A stretch of 64,000 nucleotides of DNA from Hyposmocoma kahamanoa (GCF_003589595.1 NW_020653851.1:23470677-23534676); one strand, 5' to 3'; shown: positions 31,225 through 41,929, counted from the stretch's first letter. Notes: generated by a model not told the origin, from the letters alone. Numbers and translations are program-made.

Positions 31225-31630
31225 AACTTAAAACTTTTGCTCCGTCCGGCCATACTGATGACGCTGCAGTACCTGTCGCGACTACATTACTCCACGAAGT
31301 CTGAGGAGATAGTGGAGTACATCAGCCAAAAGCCAAATACACCCTGAGGGTCGAGCGGTTGGAGTCGCGCCACAACGTAAATTTTAATTTGTTTGTGGTG
31401 AAAGTCCTGACCGAACATCTGTCGACCTTTATTAAGGAAGAGTTTTGGCCGAAGGATGTCACATATCGGCGATTCCGCGGCCGGCTACCTGACACCAGAT
31501 TGCGCCACACGTCGCCGACAAGTATATAATACATGTATATTACTTATTTAGTTTATTTTATTGTTATATATTGTATGTAGGTTAGTCCTTAAGGTATATA
31601 TTATACGGGTCATGTGGCCTGAAATACATG
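31225..31630 (+). pseudogene. Retroelement-like coding remnant with 3' UTR, copy 2
   Basis: Second copy of 22045-22435. Frames read SGHTDDAAVPVATTLLHEV, stop, then LRVERLESRHNVNFNLFVVK, VLTEHLSTF, IKEEFWP and RRFRGRLPDTRLRHTSPTS. Then comes the same 3' UTR (TTAGTTTATTTTATTGTTAT) ending CCTGAAATACAT. Similarity between copies covers both the coding part and the UTR, so these are two insertions of the same element. The protein was not identified. Confidence 0.65.
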
Positions 31631-32084
31631 TCTAAATATAAAAAATAGTGGGCTATAGTTGTAGCCTTCTGGCACCGCCCAAGCATGATCTTGTAGAGGT
31701 TTATCATTTCTTGACGTATCAGGAACTGTTTACGGTAGCATCGATATTTTAAAGTTTACCACAAAAGTTTATGTGATGTATACAAATACGTTATATCGTT
31801 ACAAAACGTACATACATAAGGAAATTTAATATAAATTTACTAGACAAAAAAGATCTCTCGGTTCGGGAATTTTTGTGGAAGTAAGAAACGTACGTATGAC
31901 GAAGAAAAAGAATTACAGAGCGATTCAAAATTTCAAAAGTATGTGGCCAGGAACCAGAGAAAACGGAAATTAAAAGGAAGGATGACGATGAAAGTGGTCG
32001 TATCGTCATAAACAAAAACTTTGTCTGTACTAAAGCTTCAGCTTCTGCGTAACTTGGAAGATAATAATCAATGGTAATGACTCG
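31631..32084. other. No recognisable gene
   Basis: Nothing assigned. Confidence 0.5.
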
Positions 32085-32190
32085 TTTAACTCTTTGTGTT
32101 CAAATTGTGTACAAATGTACATATATTTACCAAGAGCGACCCCTAGAGTTTCTTGCTCATTCTCATATGAAATAAAGATTACTTCAGTTT
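32085..32190 (+). repeat. Dispersed 3'-end repeat
   Basis: GTGTACAAATGTACATATAT, AAGAGCGACCCCTAGAGTTT, CTTGCTCATTCTCATATGAA and ATAAAGATTACTT. See 7980-8110. Confidence 0.6.
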
Positions 32191-32382
32191 GAGTTTGGTT
32201 CCTTTATGAAATATGACTGTTGGGAATATAACATAAGCTACCTTATTGGTATAGATAAAGTGGATTTCGAACGACATCAGAGTGTTTCCGTCAGTGAAAT
32301 GGTCAAGTAGGATAGTAATTTTGTCATAAAAACATAGTGACAGACCAAAAATTAACACGGTTTTCTTAACAGCCATCCACGC
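32191..32382. other. Unassigned
   Basis: Short unassigned spacer. Confidence 0.4.
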
Positions 32383-32450
32383 AAATTCATTTAAGGGGCA
32401 ATGTATACGCTTCGACAATAATATACCGTTTGATGTTCAAAATTTATCTT
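32383..32450 (+). pseudogene. LINE ORF2 C-terminal scrap
   Basis: TTCATTTAAGGGGCAATGTA followed by TACGCTTCGACAATAATATA corresponds to the FKGQCIRFY block of 12120-12330. Cut off by Rep1. Confidence 0.5.
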
Positions 32451-32454
32451 TTTT

Positions 32455-32625
32455 TTATAATACTGTGACGGGACGAAGTCGTGTGCCCGGTGGTAAGCGA
32501 CACGCATGTCCATAACAGTTGCGGTACCACTGAGAGCTTTAAATCACAAAGATCTGAGGCGTACTGCTTCTGCGCCCGTCACTTTGAGACGTAAGTTGAC
32601 AAGTCCCATGTGCCTGTGATTTCAT
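32455..32625 (-). repeat. Rep1 copy, 3' half
   Basis: ATACTGTGACGGGACGAAGT, GGTGGTAAGCGACACGCATG, GAGAGCTTTAAATCACAAAG and AAGTTGACAAGTCCCATGTG. Confidence 0.9.
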
Positions 32626-32678
32626 GATAGGTTATTCATTCGGCTTTATCGTGTACTCAAAATTGTCAAAACTGTATT

Positions 32679-32894
32679 TAATAATAATAATAACGCTCAC
32701 AATCAACTTAGCCCCGCACTAGGGAAACCCTGTGTCGCGGGTGCCATGGACACACACATAGACAAACACAAATTACACCCAAACTCACGAGAGAAATAAA
32801 TGTAGGCCATACGAATATTTCTCCCGGCCCGGGAATCGAACCTGGGACCTCTGCGTGGCAGTCCGGCATGGTAACCGTTCGGCCACGGAGGCAG
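32679..32894 (-). mobile_element. SINE-A, full length
   Basis: (TAA)n tail at the left, then GCCCCGCACTAGGGAAACCC, CACGAGAGAAATAAATGTAG, perfect B box complement GGGAATCGAACC, and TAACCGTTCGGCCACGGAG (A box) at the right. Confidence 0.9.
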
Positions 32895-32949
32895 TTAAAC
32901 ACAAGTAATACTTTTTCGTGAGCTCTCTAATTAAGCGATACGTTATCAT

Positions 32950-33030
32950 TTACGGGTATGCCCTAGGAGAGAATTTAAGACATAGTCTGCCACTCCAGCC
33001 CAAATCAGGTTAGCGACTACAGGTTTACTA
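32950..33030 (+). repeat. SINE-D fragment
   Basis: ACGGGTATGCCCTAGGAGAG, TTAAGACATAGTCTGCCACT and CCAGCCCAAATCAGGTT in the order of 23890-23960. Confidence 0.5.
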
Positions 33031-33184
33031 AAACGGCATAAAATAACTCTTTATTTCTAATGACCGTTTAAGCACAACATATTTTCGCAATGTAATAAAT
33101 AATAATTATAATATATCTTGAACTTGAGCCACTGACCCCGGCTGACTGTGTCATTGATGGGGAAACAAATCATATATCTTCTAG

Positions 33185-33365
33185 GAAATCGTAGCAGACG
33201 CTATGCCAACTAAGCATTAGCACGGTTTGCTAGAAGACGTTCGTTCGAATCCGGCTGGATTGAAGGAATTTTTTCTAATTGTCTAAGTTTTTCTTTTCGA
33301 TCTTTGTATTAATAATTATAACAAACTAGTGGAGTAATTTCACAAAAAATAATTGAATATCACAG
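33185..33365 (+). mobile_element. SINE-B, rearranged copy followed by a second head
   Basis: Includes an inverted ACGCTATGCCAACTAAGC, then a forward TTCGTTCGAATCC B box and GATTGAAGGAATTTTTTCTA. The tail GATCTTTGTATTAATAATTA is joined directly to ACTAGTGGAGTAATTTCACA, which is the head of another SINE-B unit (compare 34741-35123). Confidence 0.6.
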
Positions 33366-33399
33366 TAATAAAACATCGTGACATTCCATAAGACACTTA

Positions 33400-33490
33400 A
33401 ATCAAATATCTTTATTTCGTTGGTAATAAAATTACGCTTGTAATCGTCACCTCGATCAAAACATTCACTCGTTAGAGAAATTTAATTTTA
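33400..33490 (-). repeat. Dispersed 3'-end repeat
   Basis: CAAATATCTTTATTTCGTTG, AAATTACGCTTGTAATCGTC and ACCTCGATCAAAACATTCAC. See 7980-8110. Confidence 0.6.
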
Positions 33491-33505
33491 CTAACAGTAG
33501 AATTC

Positions 33506-33575
33506 GGCAGGGAAGTACTGCCACCTTACCTATTTCTGCCGTTAAGCAGTACCGTGAGCATTACTGAGTGCCTGT
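33506..33575 (+). repeat. Rep1 fragment
   Basis: GGCAGGGAAGTACTGCCACC, TTACCTATTTCTGCCG and GTGAGCATTACTGAGTGCCT. Confidence 0.85.
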
Positions 33576-33577
33576 TT

Positions 33578-33835
33578 TAACCGACTTGAAAAAAGGAGGT
33601 TCTCAATTCGAATTTTGTGTGTGTGTTTGTTACGCAATCACTCTGGCTATTATGAACCGATTTTAATGACTCTTTTTTGTTAGAAAGAGGGTACTCTAGT
33701 ATTGGTCCCATTTAAATTTAAAGAAAACATTCCACCTGTAAGTCAAACTAGGGGATGAAACCGGTTTCGCGCGCTTTTCGGTAACCGATTCCAATAAAAC
33801 TTGGCAAATAGATGTAATTCCATGTACTTTTTTTT
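33578..33835 (+). repeat. Dispersed repeat, AACCGACTTGAAAAAAGGAG family
   Basis: The fullest copy: AACCGACTTGAAAAAAGGAG, GTTCTCAATTCGAATT, TGTTACGCAATCACTCTGGC, GAACCGATTTTAATGACTCT, TTGTTAGAAAGAGG, GGTAACCGATTCCAATAAAA and CTTGGCAAATAGATGTAATT. Non-coding, class unknown. Confidence 0.75.
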
Positions 33836-34500
33836 ATAATCACGTACAATGTTTTAACAATGTCGAAGTCAGATACAAGTTGTTCAACAATATATTTGCT
33901 TGCTTGAAGTGCTGTTGACTGTACATTTTCCATTTTTTTTATTATTATAAAAACATTTAAGTACAGTGCCCTAAAAATAACAAACTAACTTAACTAAGTG
34001 TGAGCATAGGGGTCACAAGTTTATTTTTGTTTCTTAACACCACCTCTCCCGTTTAATTCATCTTTTTTAAGTTATGGGTGTGGTGAAAATCTAAAATATA
34101 TATCCGAAATAATAAAAAATACATATTGCAAAACAATAAATAGCTACCACATGCGTGCATCTCGTACATTATTATTTACAAGAATTTTTTTATCAAGCAA
34201 CAAAGATGAACCCAGCTACATCTTCAAGTGAGCCACAAATGGAAGGCCTGAATGCGGCTGGGTATACCATTAACCTAAATGTTAGTGCAACCGGTTAACG
34301 TATGCAGTTAAAGCCTGGTTAAAGTTTAAACTGCGTGAGGAACGCATAGATACATTTTGATCTTTTCAATGATAACAATAGCATCATAGTTTGCTTGCTT
34401 TTTGGAAAATGGTGGACACGTGTATGGAATGTACTTTGTTGGTCGTATTGTTGTCATTTGTTTATTTAATGTAAGTATATCTAACTTCGGAGAAATGTAT
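33836..34500. other. No recognisable gene
   Basis: AT-rich, nothing assigned. Confidence 0.5.
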
Positions 34501-34725
34501 TATAAACCAGGACAAGGAACTGGTCTCAACAACCATGCTGGTCTGCCAGGCAGAGGTTCCGGGTTCGATTCCCGGGCCTGGACAAATATTTGTATGCCCT
34601 ACATTTATTTCCCTCGTGAGTTTGGCTATGATTTTTAGTCGTTATATTTTGTTATTTGCTTTTTGTCAGTTTTGTCTTATTTTGTGTTTTTTTGTTTTAT
34701 TGTATTTTTTATTTTGTTTATTAAT

Positions 34726-34740
34726 TCTTTTTATTTTGTT
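34726..34740. repeat. 15-bp target duplication, left copy
   Basis: TCTTTTTATTTTGTT, repeated exactly at 35124-35138 on the other side of the SINE-B. Confidence 0.8.
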
Positions 34741-35123
34741 ATAATTATTAACACAAAGATCGAACACTTTTAAATATCACTCAGAAAAAATTCCTTCGAT
34801 CCGGTCGGATTCGAACCAACGTCTTCTTGCATACCATGCCAGACGCTATACCAACTAAGCCACGGAACGAACCAACGGACCTCACGAATTTTTCTATGTG
34901 CTTGCGTCGTGTCTTTGTACTTGGTCTTTCAACGACTTTTTAGTCGTAGCGCCATCTATGAGAAATTTTTGACAGATTTATCACCCAGTTAGTACCTTTA
35001 CAGCTACCAGTCCTGGCGAGAGATGTCGCTATTCACTGTATTAATTAAATTTTTATTGAATTGATATTCAATTATTTTTTGTGAAATTACTCCACTAGTT
35101 TGTTATAATTATTTACACAAAGA
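34741..35123 (-). mobile_element. SINE-B, complete insertion
   Basis: A 383-bp retroposon bracketed by a 15-bp direct repeat. On the minus strand it starts with TCTTTGTGTAAATAATTATA, then ACTAGTGGAGTAATTTCACA. The tRNA-like part has A box TGGCTTAGTTGG and B box GGTTCGAATCC. The tail is GATCTTTGTGTTAATAATTA. The first ~20 bp copy the tail, so the source transcript probably began inside the tail of an upstream tandem unit. Confidence 0.8.
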
Positions 35124-35138
35124 TCTTTTTATTTTGTT
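35124..35138. repeat. 15-bp target duplication, right copy
   Basis: Exact match to 34726-34740. Confidence 0.8.
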
Positions 35139-35264
35139 TTGCTATTCTATTCTAATTTGTGTATGTCCATGGCACCCGCGACACAGAGTTTCCCTAGAGC
35201 GGGTAATGAGTGTGTGCGTTATTCATTTATTCATTATTCATTCAAACTAGGAACTTCTCCAAAG

Positions 35265-35400
35265 TGTGAGTACCAGAGCGACAGAATTGACTCTGGGACA
35301 CCCAGGAACCAATAGGAAAGTTCATTTCCCAAATTGATCGTACTGGGATTCGAACCCGAAATCTCATCGTTCAGCTCCCATAGTGCAAATCTTTGTCGAG
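35265..35400 (-). mobile_element. SINE-C copy
   Basis: GACTCTGGGACACCCAGGAA, AAAGTTCATTTCCCAAATTG and GGGATTCGAACCC (B box complement) in the order of 24840-24910. Confidence 0.65.
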
Positions 35401-36255
35401 ATCTTCAACATTAACCACTTGTAACTTATTGATTGTTACATCATAAGGTTTAGAAGGATTAGTATTCCAAGCAGAGAGCTTATTAGGCAAAGTGTACTTG
35501 CCTAAACTTGTTGGCTCAACGCGCCAACTGTTTTATTTTGTTTATTAATAATTATTTTTTTCTTTCATATTGTAATGCAATTTAATTTTAATCTGTGACA
35601 TTTAATAATATTGTACACCTTAACTGGTAGACTATAGAGCACAAAGCAATGTAATATTTAAAGACATTATGTGACCTACAGTTATGCAATAAATGTATAC
35701 TTATTCTTATAAAAAAATTTCAACACTCACCACCACAAAAAAATAATAGAAAACGCGTGTTTTTATATTAATTTAACACAAAAAATTATAACAAAAAAAA
35801 TATATTTGTAGCGTAGGTAGTTTATAAGATAATTAATGTTTTTATTTTCAAATGCGGTAGCACGCCCTGGACAGCATCAACTCCCCCAATTGCTTCCGAA
35901 ACCCCTACCGCCTCTTTTGGACAACTTTGGAATACTATGGCCTAAACTTTAAAGACATACATAGACTGCGTAATACCTTCCTTTGAAATTCTAGAATTAT
36001 AGAGTTATGTTTAACATAAGTACATTATGTCGCCAGTGTAAAAATGTTTATTTCTTTAAACTTACTTCTCAGCACACTTTTGCTGGACTTACTCGATTAA
36101 AGTCGGTTACTAACCCAAAGCATCTTCTCCCAAATTTCAATTAACGACAACAATATCTTTAATTTCACAATTAGAATTCTTGTTTAGAAAATAAACAACG
36201 AATTCAATCTATAAACCAGACATTTACAGCAACAACATATTCCAAACAAAATACT
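35401..36255. other. Unassigned; weak coding-like stretch
   Basis: Around 35870-35970 a 33-codon open stretch (HALDSINSPNCFRNPYRLFW and onward) looks protein-like but matches no family I recognise. Stops follow at once. Confidence 0.35.
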
Positions 36256-36263
36256 ATCAATAG

Positions 36264-36550
36264 CATTGACTTACAAATAAATGGACGACGGGTCTAATAC
36301 AAAAACCACGAAAACAATGTCCCAAGTCAACTTATTTAAACGTAGTGACATGTAAAGGAATATGAAATAGCTAAAACGTTGAATTTAAATTGTAATGTCA
36401 TCGCAGTACTGTCTAATTTTGCTTGCTTCGCTGTCAGAAGAAACAAACGAAGACTAAATCGTGAATGAAGCTCTGTATACGATTTTAACGCCCTATAAGT
36501 TCGGACACTTTTTAGCGCGGACCCGACGTCCATATAATTCTAAGTCAATG
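36264..36550 (+). mobile_element. 31-bp-TIR MITE, 287 bp
   Basis: CATTGACTTACAAATAAATG at the left, and the complement CATATAATTCTAAGTCAATG at the right. Perfect 8-bp duplications ATCAATAG at 36256-36263 and 36551-36558. Interior AGTTCGGACACTTTTTAGCG and CAAGTCAACTTATTTAAACG shared with the other two copies. Confidence 0.92.
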
Positions 36551-36558
36551 ATCAATAG

Positions 36559-36940
36559 TGATAGATTTTTGCTTTAATGATGAATTTTGTCAAAGAGTAT
36601 CAGTACCGTAGTACCGTGGACAGACCTGACAGTCTATACCTATTAGGAATGAGCTAGGGAGGCAGACAATATTGAACTGGGGAATTAACGTAAAGCCTCT
36701 GGCAAAGTCGCTATTAGTTGCACAATACATTTCATTTTTCTTTAACCCAGAGGCCTTCCGCTAACAATTTATGATTATTATATTACTAAACAGAAAAACA
36801 AATTAAGTAAAAGAAAAAAATATAGTCGAGTTGTTGAAATTATTGATGTTGTATCATGGACTTTTCCTTGCGGACAGGCAAAGATCTTTAGACCATGCAG
36901 CCTATCTATTTAAATTTTTTAAATTTATATATAGTCTTTT
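36559..36940. other. No recognisable gene
   Basis: AT-rich, nothing assigned. Confidence 0.5.
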
Positions 36941-36944
36941 TAAT

Positions 36945-37200
36945 GATACGGACGAACAAGTCGTGCATCTGATGGTAAAGGACACGCCTGTCCATAACAG
37001 TTGCAGTACGACTCAGAGCTTTAAATCGCAAAGATCTGAGGCGCAGTGCCTGAATCACCCTGAGGCATAAGTTGAAAGTCCCATGTGCGTGTGATTTCAC
37101 AAGCACCCTTACCCTTCAAAACCGGAACGCAGTAATGCTCACATTACTGCTTGGCGGCAGAAATACGTAAGGTGGCAGTACTTCCCTGGATGAACTTTAA
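36945..37200 (-). repeat. Rep1, near full length
   Basis: ACGGACGAACAAGTCGTGCA, GTTGCAGTACGACTCAGAGC, CCTTCAAAACCGGAACGCAG, TTGGCGGCAGAAATACGTAA and CAGTACTTCCCTGGATGAAC. Confidence 0.92.
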
Positions 37201-37717
37201 TATCATACATTAATAACCAACAGAACATTCTGTTAAAGTGTCGTGTCTTCACCCAACATGAGTGAAACTGAGCGTGCTTATGAAACGCCGCATGTAATAC
37301 GCTTCATTTAACTAAAATTTGCACAAGTAGAGTTAAAAAATGTCTCGTATTATTCCTTAACCGTAATTACCTTTCCAACAGAATTAGCATTCCCTTTGAC
37401 TACGTAGTAATGGTTTTTTAAAAGCATTTTGAACTTACAGTTAAGTTGGACGGTCGTAACCCGGCGGAAGTCGCCGCGTGCTAAGTGAACTAAGCAGCTC
37501 TTAACTTGGATGTAACTTAGCTGCTGAGATTGCCACTAAGTTGCGGGTTAACGGAGTTTAAGTCAAACGCATGGTTAGTTTAAACAGTGGGCATATAACC
37601 CAGTAAAGCGTTTATTAAAGCTTCATTTATACAGTTAGAAAAATGTTATTCTTTATTTTAATTTTTTTTTATTGCAAACAAAGTATTGCATAGGTAATAA
37701 CTACAAACCTACTCCGT
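37201..37717. other. No recognisable gene
   Basis: Around 37440-37570 a run of imperfect AACTTAG/CTAAGTTG words in both orientations suggests weak dyad structure. No family assigned. Confidence 0.4.
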
Positions 37718-37910
37718 TTTTTAACCAACTTCAAAAGAAGGAGGAGGTCCTCAATTCGACTGTATTTTTTTGTGTGTATGTTACGCGATAACTTTTGGCA
37801 TTTGTGAACCGATTTAGATGATTCTTTTTTTGTGGGAAACGGTACACGATGTCAATATAACTGGGCAAATAGTTATAATTCCACGAATTTTTGAGGTCGG
37901 TATTTTTAGT
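37718..37910 (+). repeat. Dispersed repeat, AACCGACTTGAAAAAAGGAG family
   Basis: AACCAACTTCAAAAGAAGGA, GGTCCTCAATTCGACTGTAT, GATGATTCTTTTTTTGTGGG and GGGCAAATAGTTATAATTCC in family order. Confidence 0.75.
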
Positions 37911-37914
37911 ACTT

Positions 37915-38065
37915 TTAGTATTTTAGTAGCAATGGAGTTTCTTGTGAAAGAGTTCGTCCAGGGTAGTACTGCCATCTTACCTATTTCTACTGCCAAGCAG
38001 TAACGTCAGCATTACTGTGCATTACATGGGTGCTGGTGAAATTACGGGCACATGGGACATTATTA
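37915..38065 (+). repeat. Rep1 copy, 5' half
   Basis: TTTTAGTAGCAATGGAGTTT, AAGAGTTCGTCCAGGGTAGT, TGCCAAGCAGTAACGTCAGC and GTGCTGGTGAAATTACGGGC. Confidence 0.9.
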
Positions 38066-39280
38066 CATGAGCCACGTTTTGCAGCTCTGAGGACACTGCT
38101 GATGGTCGAAGCATTTGTTAATTGGATATAGTATGTATTTAATATATTCTTTTTTTTTGTATGCACTTTACTGCGTTCAAACAGCTCTGATGGCCATCAA
38201 CTGTGTGGCATCAACTTACTCATACCACTGGGTTTAGAGTACATCGGCCATGGTCACTGTGTCGATCAGAGTATGTTTACATTTTATTTCTATCCAATTT
38301 AATAACTAATAGGTAATAAATTGAAAACAACAACAACAGAAACAAATAATACCTTGTCAATAACATTTTCACAAGGCAAAAAATGTATCTTTTGTCACAA
38401 AGCCAATTAAAATTCTCATATTGGTAATTAATGTAACGTGAGGTAACTATATCTTATGAGTATTTAATCGATGTCGCAATTACTTTACTTACAATTGTTT
38501 AGTTTCGATGTTGCGCAGCTGTATGTACAATAAAAGAAAGGCAAATATTATTTTTATAACTGAAACCTGTTACAGCACCCGTGAACCTCCTCATCATCAT
38601 CTTCATGTAGGCATTACACAGAATCGGGTCAAAACGGGTCCGGTTCCTAAAATTCCCAGTGCTGTGTTCAACTCAGTACCGGTACTCCCGGTATTGCCGG
38701 TACTTATTGAAAAGTTTAAACTTTAACCAGTAAGTATGCTTTTTCAAGGTAATCCATACCTTTTCAAGAATTAACGTAATACCATAAACCATATCTCCAA
38801 TGAACGCCAACTTTATTTTTTGGTTATTTTCTGTTATTTTTCCCAGAATTTTGTGAAAGAAAAATAAAGACACATTAAAATAAATAAAAACAGAACAGGT
38901 CCAAAAATTTAGTTAACCAAAAAACTTCATTCTCAAATTAAAGGTTATTTTTCCAAATATCTTTTTGAGAGATAATTACTGTGAAATTCAACATAACATA
39001 ATATAGTAAAATCACATTGTAGTTAAATAATAAGTTTAAGTAGCATTATAATGGCAGTAACGTGCGCCAGTGCGAAGTTGCCAACGGGTGATGTTATTCA
39101 TAGCTCAGTGGGTAGGTAGTTTCCTTGCTGTAACCGGGCACACGGGGAATCTATAATCACGGTACCGGGACTGATTGCACCTCGCCAGTGCCGAGATTTC
39201 CCGGTACTTCCGGAACCGAAAATTCCCGGGACTAGTGCGAGAGTATTATAGTGTCAAAGATGACGTAGTAACTAGTTGCT
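38066..39280. other. Unassigned; CCGGTA-rich clusters
   Basis: Clusters of CCGGTAC/CCGGTAT/CCGGGA words occur at 38635-38705 and 39160-39230, unusual in this AT-rich background. No coding or repeat family assigned. Confidence 0.4.
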
Positions 39281-39284
39281 TTTT

Positions 39285-39430
39285 ATAATACTAAATGATG
39301 GGACGAACGAGTCGTGCGCCTGATGCTAAGCAGTGCCACTTAGGGCACTTCTTAGCGGTAGAATAAGGTAAGGTGGATGTACCTACTTCCCTGGAAAAAC
39401 TCTTTCACAAGGAGCCCTACTGCTACTAAA
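39285..39430 (-). repeat. Rep1 copy with internal deletion
   Basis: AAATGATGGGACGAACGAGT, CGTGCGCCTGATGCTAAGCA, AGGTAAGGTGGATGTA and ACTCTTTCACAAGGAGCCCT. Confidence 0.85.
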
Positions 39431-40859
39431 TTTATTATTTACTATTGTAAATATACAGTTTACATTATGACGCAATTGTTGTGACGTATATCCTTCGACC
39501 CACTGTACAGTGGAACGTAGCTCTTGGATTGAGTACAATCTCAAGAAGTGAGACTAATCTAACTGCAAATTATAGTAATACCTTTATCGAGTTTACGAGC
39601 GATCTCAAAGTCGATCTAGAGATGAAGATTGAAATTTGAAAGACGATTGCATACTAGTTTAAAGATCAATTTAAACCGAGCAATTGAAGAATTTGAACCT
39701 CCAATTATGTGAACTCTTTCACGCAAGCGTAAAGTTAATTAAAAAGAAGTAACTCTAGCCTTTAACAAGTACTTAACATTCGGTTTATAGCTAGTTAAAT
39801 CTATTAACAACATAGGAAACGATTTCTAACTAAATAGTTCTATAACTATAAACTAACTTTAGTTTTACGACAAACAGTTTCGAAGGGAATTCAATTGGTG
39901 AGTTAGATCGTAAGAGATTGTTTGCTGTGCGCAGGCGCACCTGTCCACACACTATGTGGCGACTGACGCCGGCGCGGGCCAATGTTTAGAACTGCTAATT
40001 TGGCAATGGGGGCAATTTAATTGGTAGTTTTAATTGAACACACAATTTGTGAGGTTATAGAATAAATAACAGATTTTTTAATTAATAACTGTTATCAGTT
40101 GGTCTATTTGTCATTTAGACTTATGTACAATTTTGTTAAATTTGCGCTACATGTACAAAAGCGAATAACGTTTTTGAGTAAGGGAAGATATCGAGTAGAA
40201 GTAGGTACATTAGAGTAATGAAAAGCGCGGGAAATTTATCATATAACCTTTGTTCAGAAGACAGTTTAACTTGGAAGGTTACCACAATACATAGTAACTA
40301 ACATAATATTTAAAAACTTATAGTTTGTTTATTTAATTCACTTGCTACTACGGATTCTAAGATAAACAAATCAAATGTCAATGAATTCAATATCGTCACT
40401 AAATTAAAAAGACAACTTTCGGGAAATAGCGATAGTAGATAGAGTCTGAAGATAAGTTTAAATGTCAAAAATAGCGATTTTTTTTTTGTTTAATGAAGGA
40501 ATTGATTTCATCGTACGATGTTATAAAATTAAAAAAGTTTTTTGTAACTTTCAGACGAATTGTTAGTTACTTTTGTTATGCATAATAACTAAAAAAAAAT
40601 AGTTGGAAGAGCCTTTTATGTTTTAACAGAAAACGAACCAAAGAATCATAGAAACCGAATAGAACACAAATCGCCAAGAACTACGTCTGAAACCGCAAAC
40701 ATAACTGCACTCACCTGCTTTGCTCGATTTCAACACTAAACTCGATCAAACTGTATTTAAAACAACACTAGATCAAATCGAACATCCACTAGCCACCGTT
40801 CACAGTCACAGAAAACTTTTATTCTTTAGTTTAGAACAGAATGGAGTAACTTTTTAAAA
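39431..40859. other. No recognisable gene
   Basis: AT-rich, with a small GC-rich spot at 39930-39990 (GCGCAGGCGCACCTGTCCAC). No repeat family seen. This is one of the few long stretches without assigned TE sequence. Confidence 0.5.
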
Positions 40860-41045
40860 GTATTTTTGGTCACTGCAGTGCACTCGCGTGTGAAGGAACG
40901 CGGAGGCGGCGCGGGAGCGTGCGCGCGTGTCGATCCGTCGCCCCGTTATGTTGAGCGGCGCAAGCGCACCGTGGAAAGCGGTCGCGCTTTGCAGAGACAA
41001 CGAATAGGCATGTCTAGATACGATGTTTGTAGGCAGGTATTAGCG
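40860..41045 (+). promoter_or_regulatory. CpG-rich patch, possible host first exon/promoter
   Basis: A sharp GC- and CpG-rich patch (GGAGGCGGCGCGGGAGCGTG and CGCGCGTGTCGATCCGTCGC) in AT-rich DNA. It is preceded by 1.4 kb without TEs and followed by TGTAGGCAG|GTATTAG at about 41036, a plausible splice donor. This layout suits a 5' exon of a host gene on the plus strand, but the strand is not proven. The 60-odd codons open here have no recognisable motif and may be untranslated. Confidence 0.3.
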
Positions 41046-41130
41046 CCTATTACTTGGTGATACATGCATTGTTTCGATGACAGGAGCATTATCTTGTTTC
41101 ATAATTTATTTGAAGACATTAGCTTTATTA

Positions 41131-41346
41131 ACTGTCTCCGTGGCCGAACGGTTACCATGCCGGACTGCCACGCAGAGGTCCCAGGTTCGATTCCCGGGCC
41201 GAGAGAAATAGTTGTATGGCTTACAATTATATCTCTCGTGAGTTTGGGTGTAATTTGTGGTTGTCTATGTGTGTGTCCATGGCACCCGCGACACAGGGTT
41301 TCCCTAGGGCGGGGCTATGTTGAGTGTGTGCGTTATTTATTATTTA
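41131..41346 (+). mobile_element. SINE-A, full length
   Basis: CTCCGTGGCCGAACGGTTAC, B box GGTTCGATTCC, CCATGGCACCCGCGACACAG and (TTAT)n tail. Confidence 0.92.
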
Positions 41347-41925
41347 TTTATTTATAATATTTTCCTTGATACATATTTTCTCTTACATTTTAATGGTAAA
41401 ATTAATATCGTTCAAATTGTCAAAACAGACTCATTGTTGAAACTTTCGTACAAAGAAAAACTAATAATTTTCTCAAGACAATACTACGTGTTCACACCTG
41501 ACCAAAAGGAGAATACATAATCTACTATATAACAGTTTATGCCTATCTCAACGTCTGCGTCAATAATCTGTGTCTCTCACAGGTTATCAATGAAGATGGG
41601 CGATGTTATCTGGCGATCGGGGGAAAGTGGCCGGCCACAGCCACAGCCACGACGTAGGTTATGGTCTGGACAGTCCTATACGTTTATCTTGCGGTACCGT
41701 ATATGGCTATGAGGGTCTGAACTTTCTTGAAGGAGAGAAAACTTCTGTGTTGTCGTATAAATTTACCTGTTATGATTTATAGGCCGTGTTTAGTACTGAA
41801 ACTTGTATAGATGGCTATAAAGGTTTTATTACTTTAGGGTTATATAGGATTAAGTATTATTATAGAGTATGGTGTGAAAGTTGACCAATGATCTGGTGAA
41901 GGTTGTAGGAATCAGCAGACGAGCT
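41347..41925. other. No recognisable gene
   Basis: CGGCCACAGCCACAGCCACG at 41633 is a short tandem stretch. Otherwise nothing. Confidence 0.45.
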
Positions 41926-41929
41926 AGCA

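Larger units (their letters stand above)
34520..35230 (+). mobile_element. SINE-A split by a SINE-B insertion
   Basis: Head with B box GGTTCGATTCC at 34561, TTTGTATGCCCTACATTTAT and CCCTCGTGAGTTTGG. A long T-rich stretch and the SINE-B (34741-35123) follow. The body continues at 35156 with TTTGTGTATGTCCATGGCAC and ends GTGTGTGCGTTATTCATTTA. Confidence 0.8.

Noticed and set aside
34795..34875. Possible tRNA gene on the minus strand (TGGCTTAGTTGG, GGTTCGAATCC)
   Set aside because: It lies inside a 383-bp retroposon with a 15-bp target duplication and is repeated, rearranged, at 33185-33270.
34741..35123. Helitron insertion ending CTAGT
   Set aside because: The 15-bp flanking duplication and tRNA boxes indicate a retroposed SINE. 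Helitrons make no duplication.
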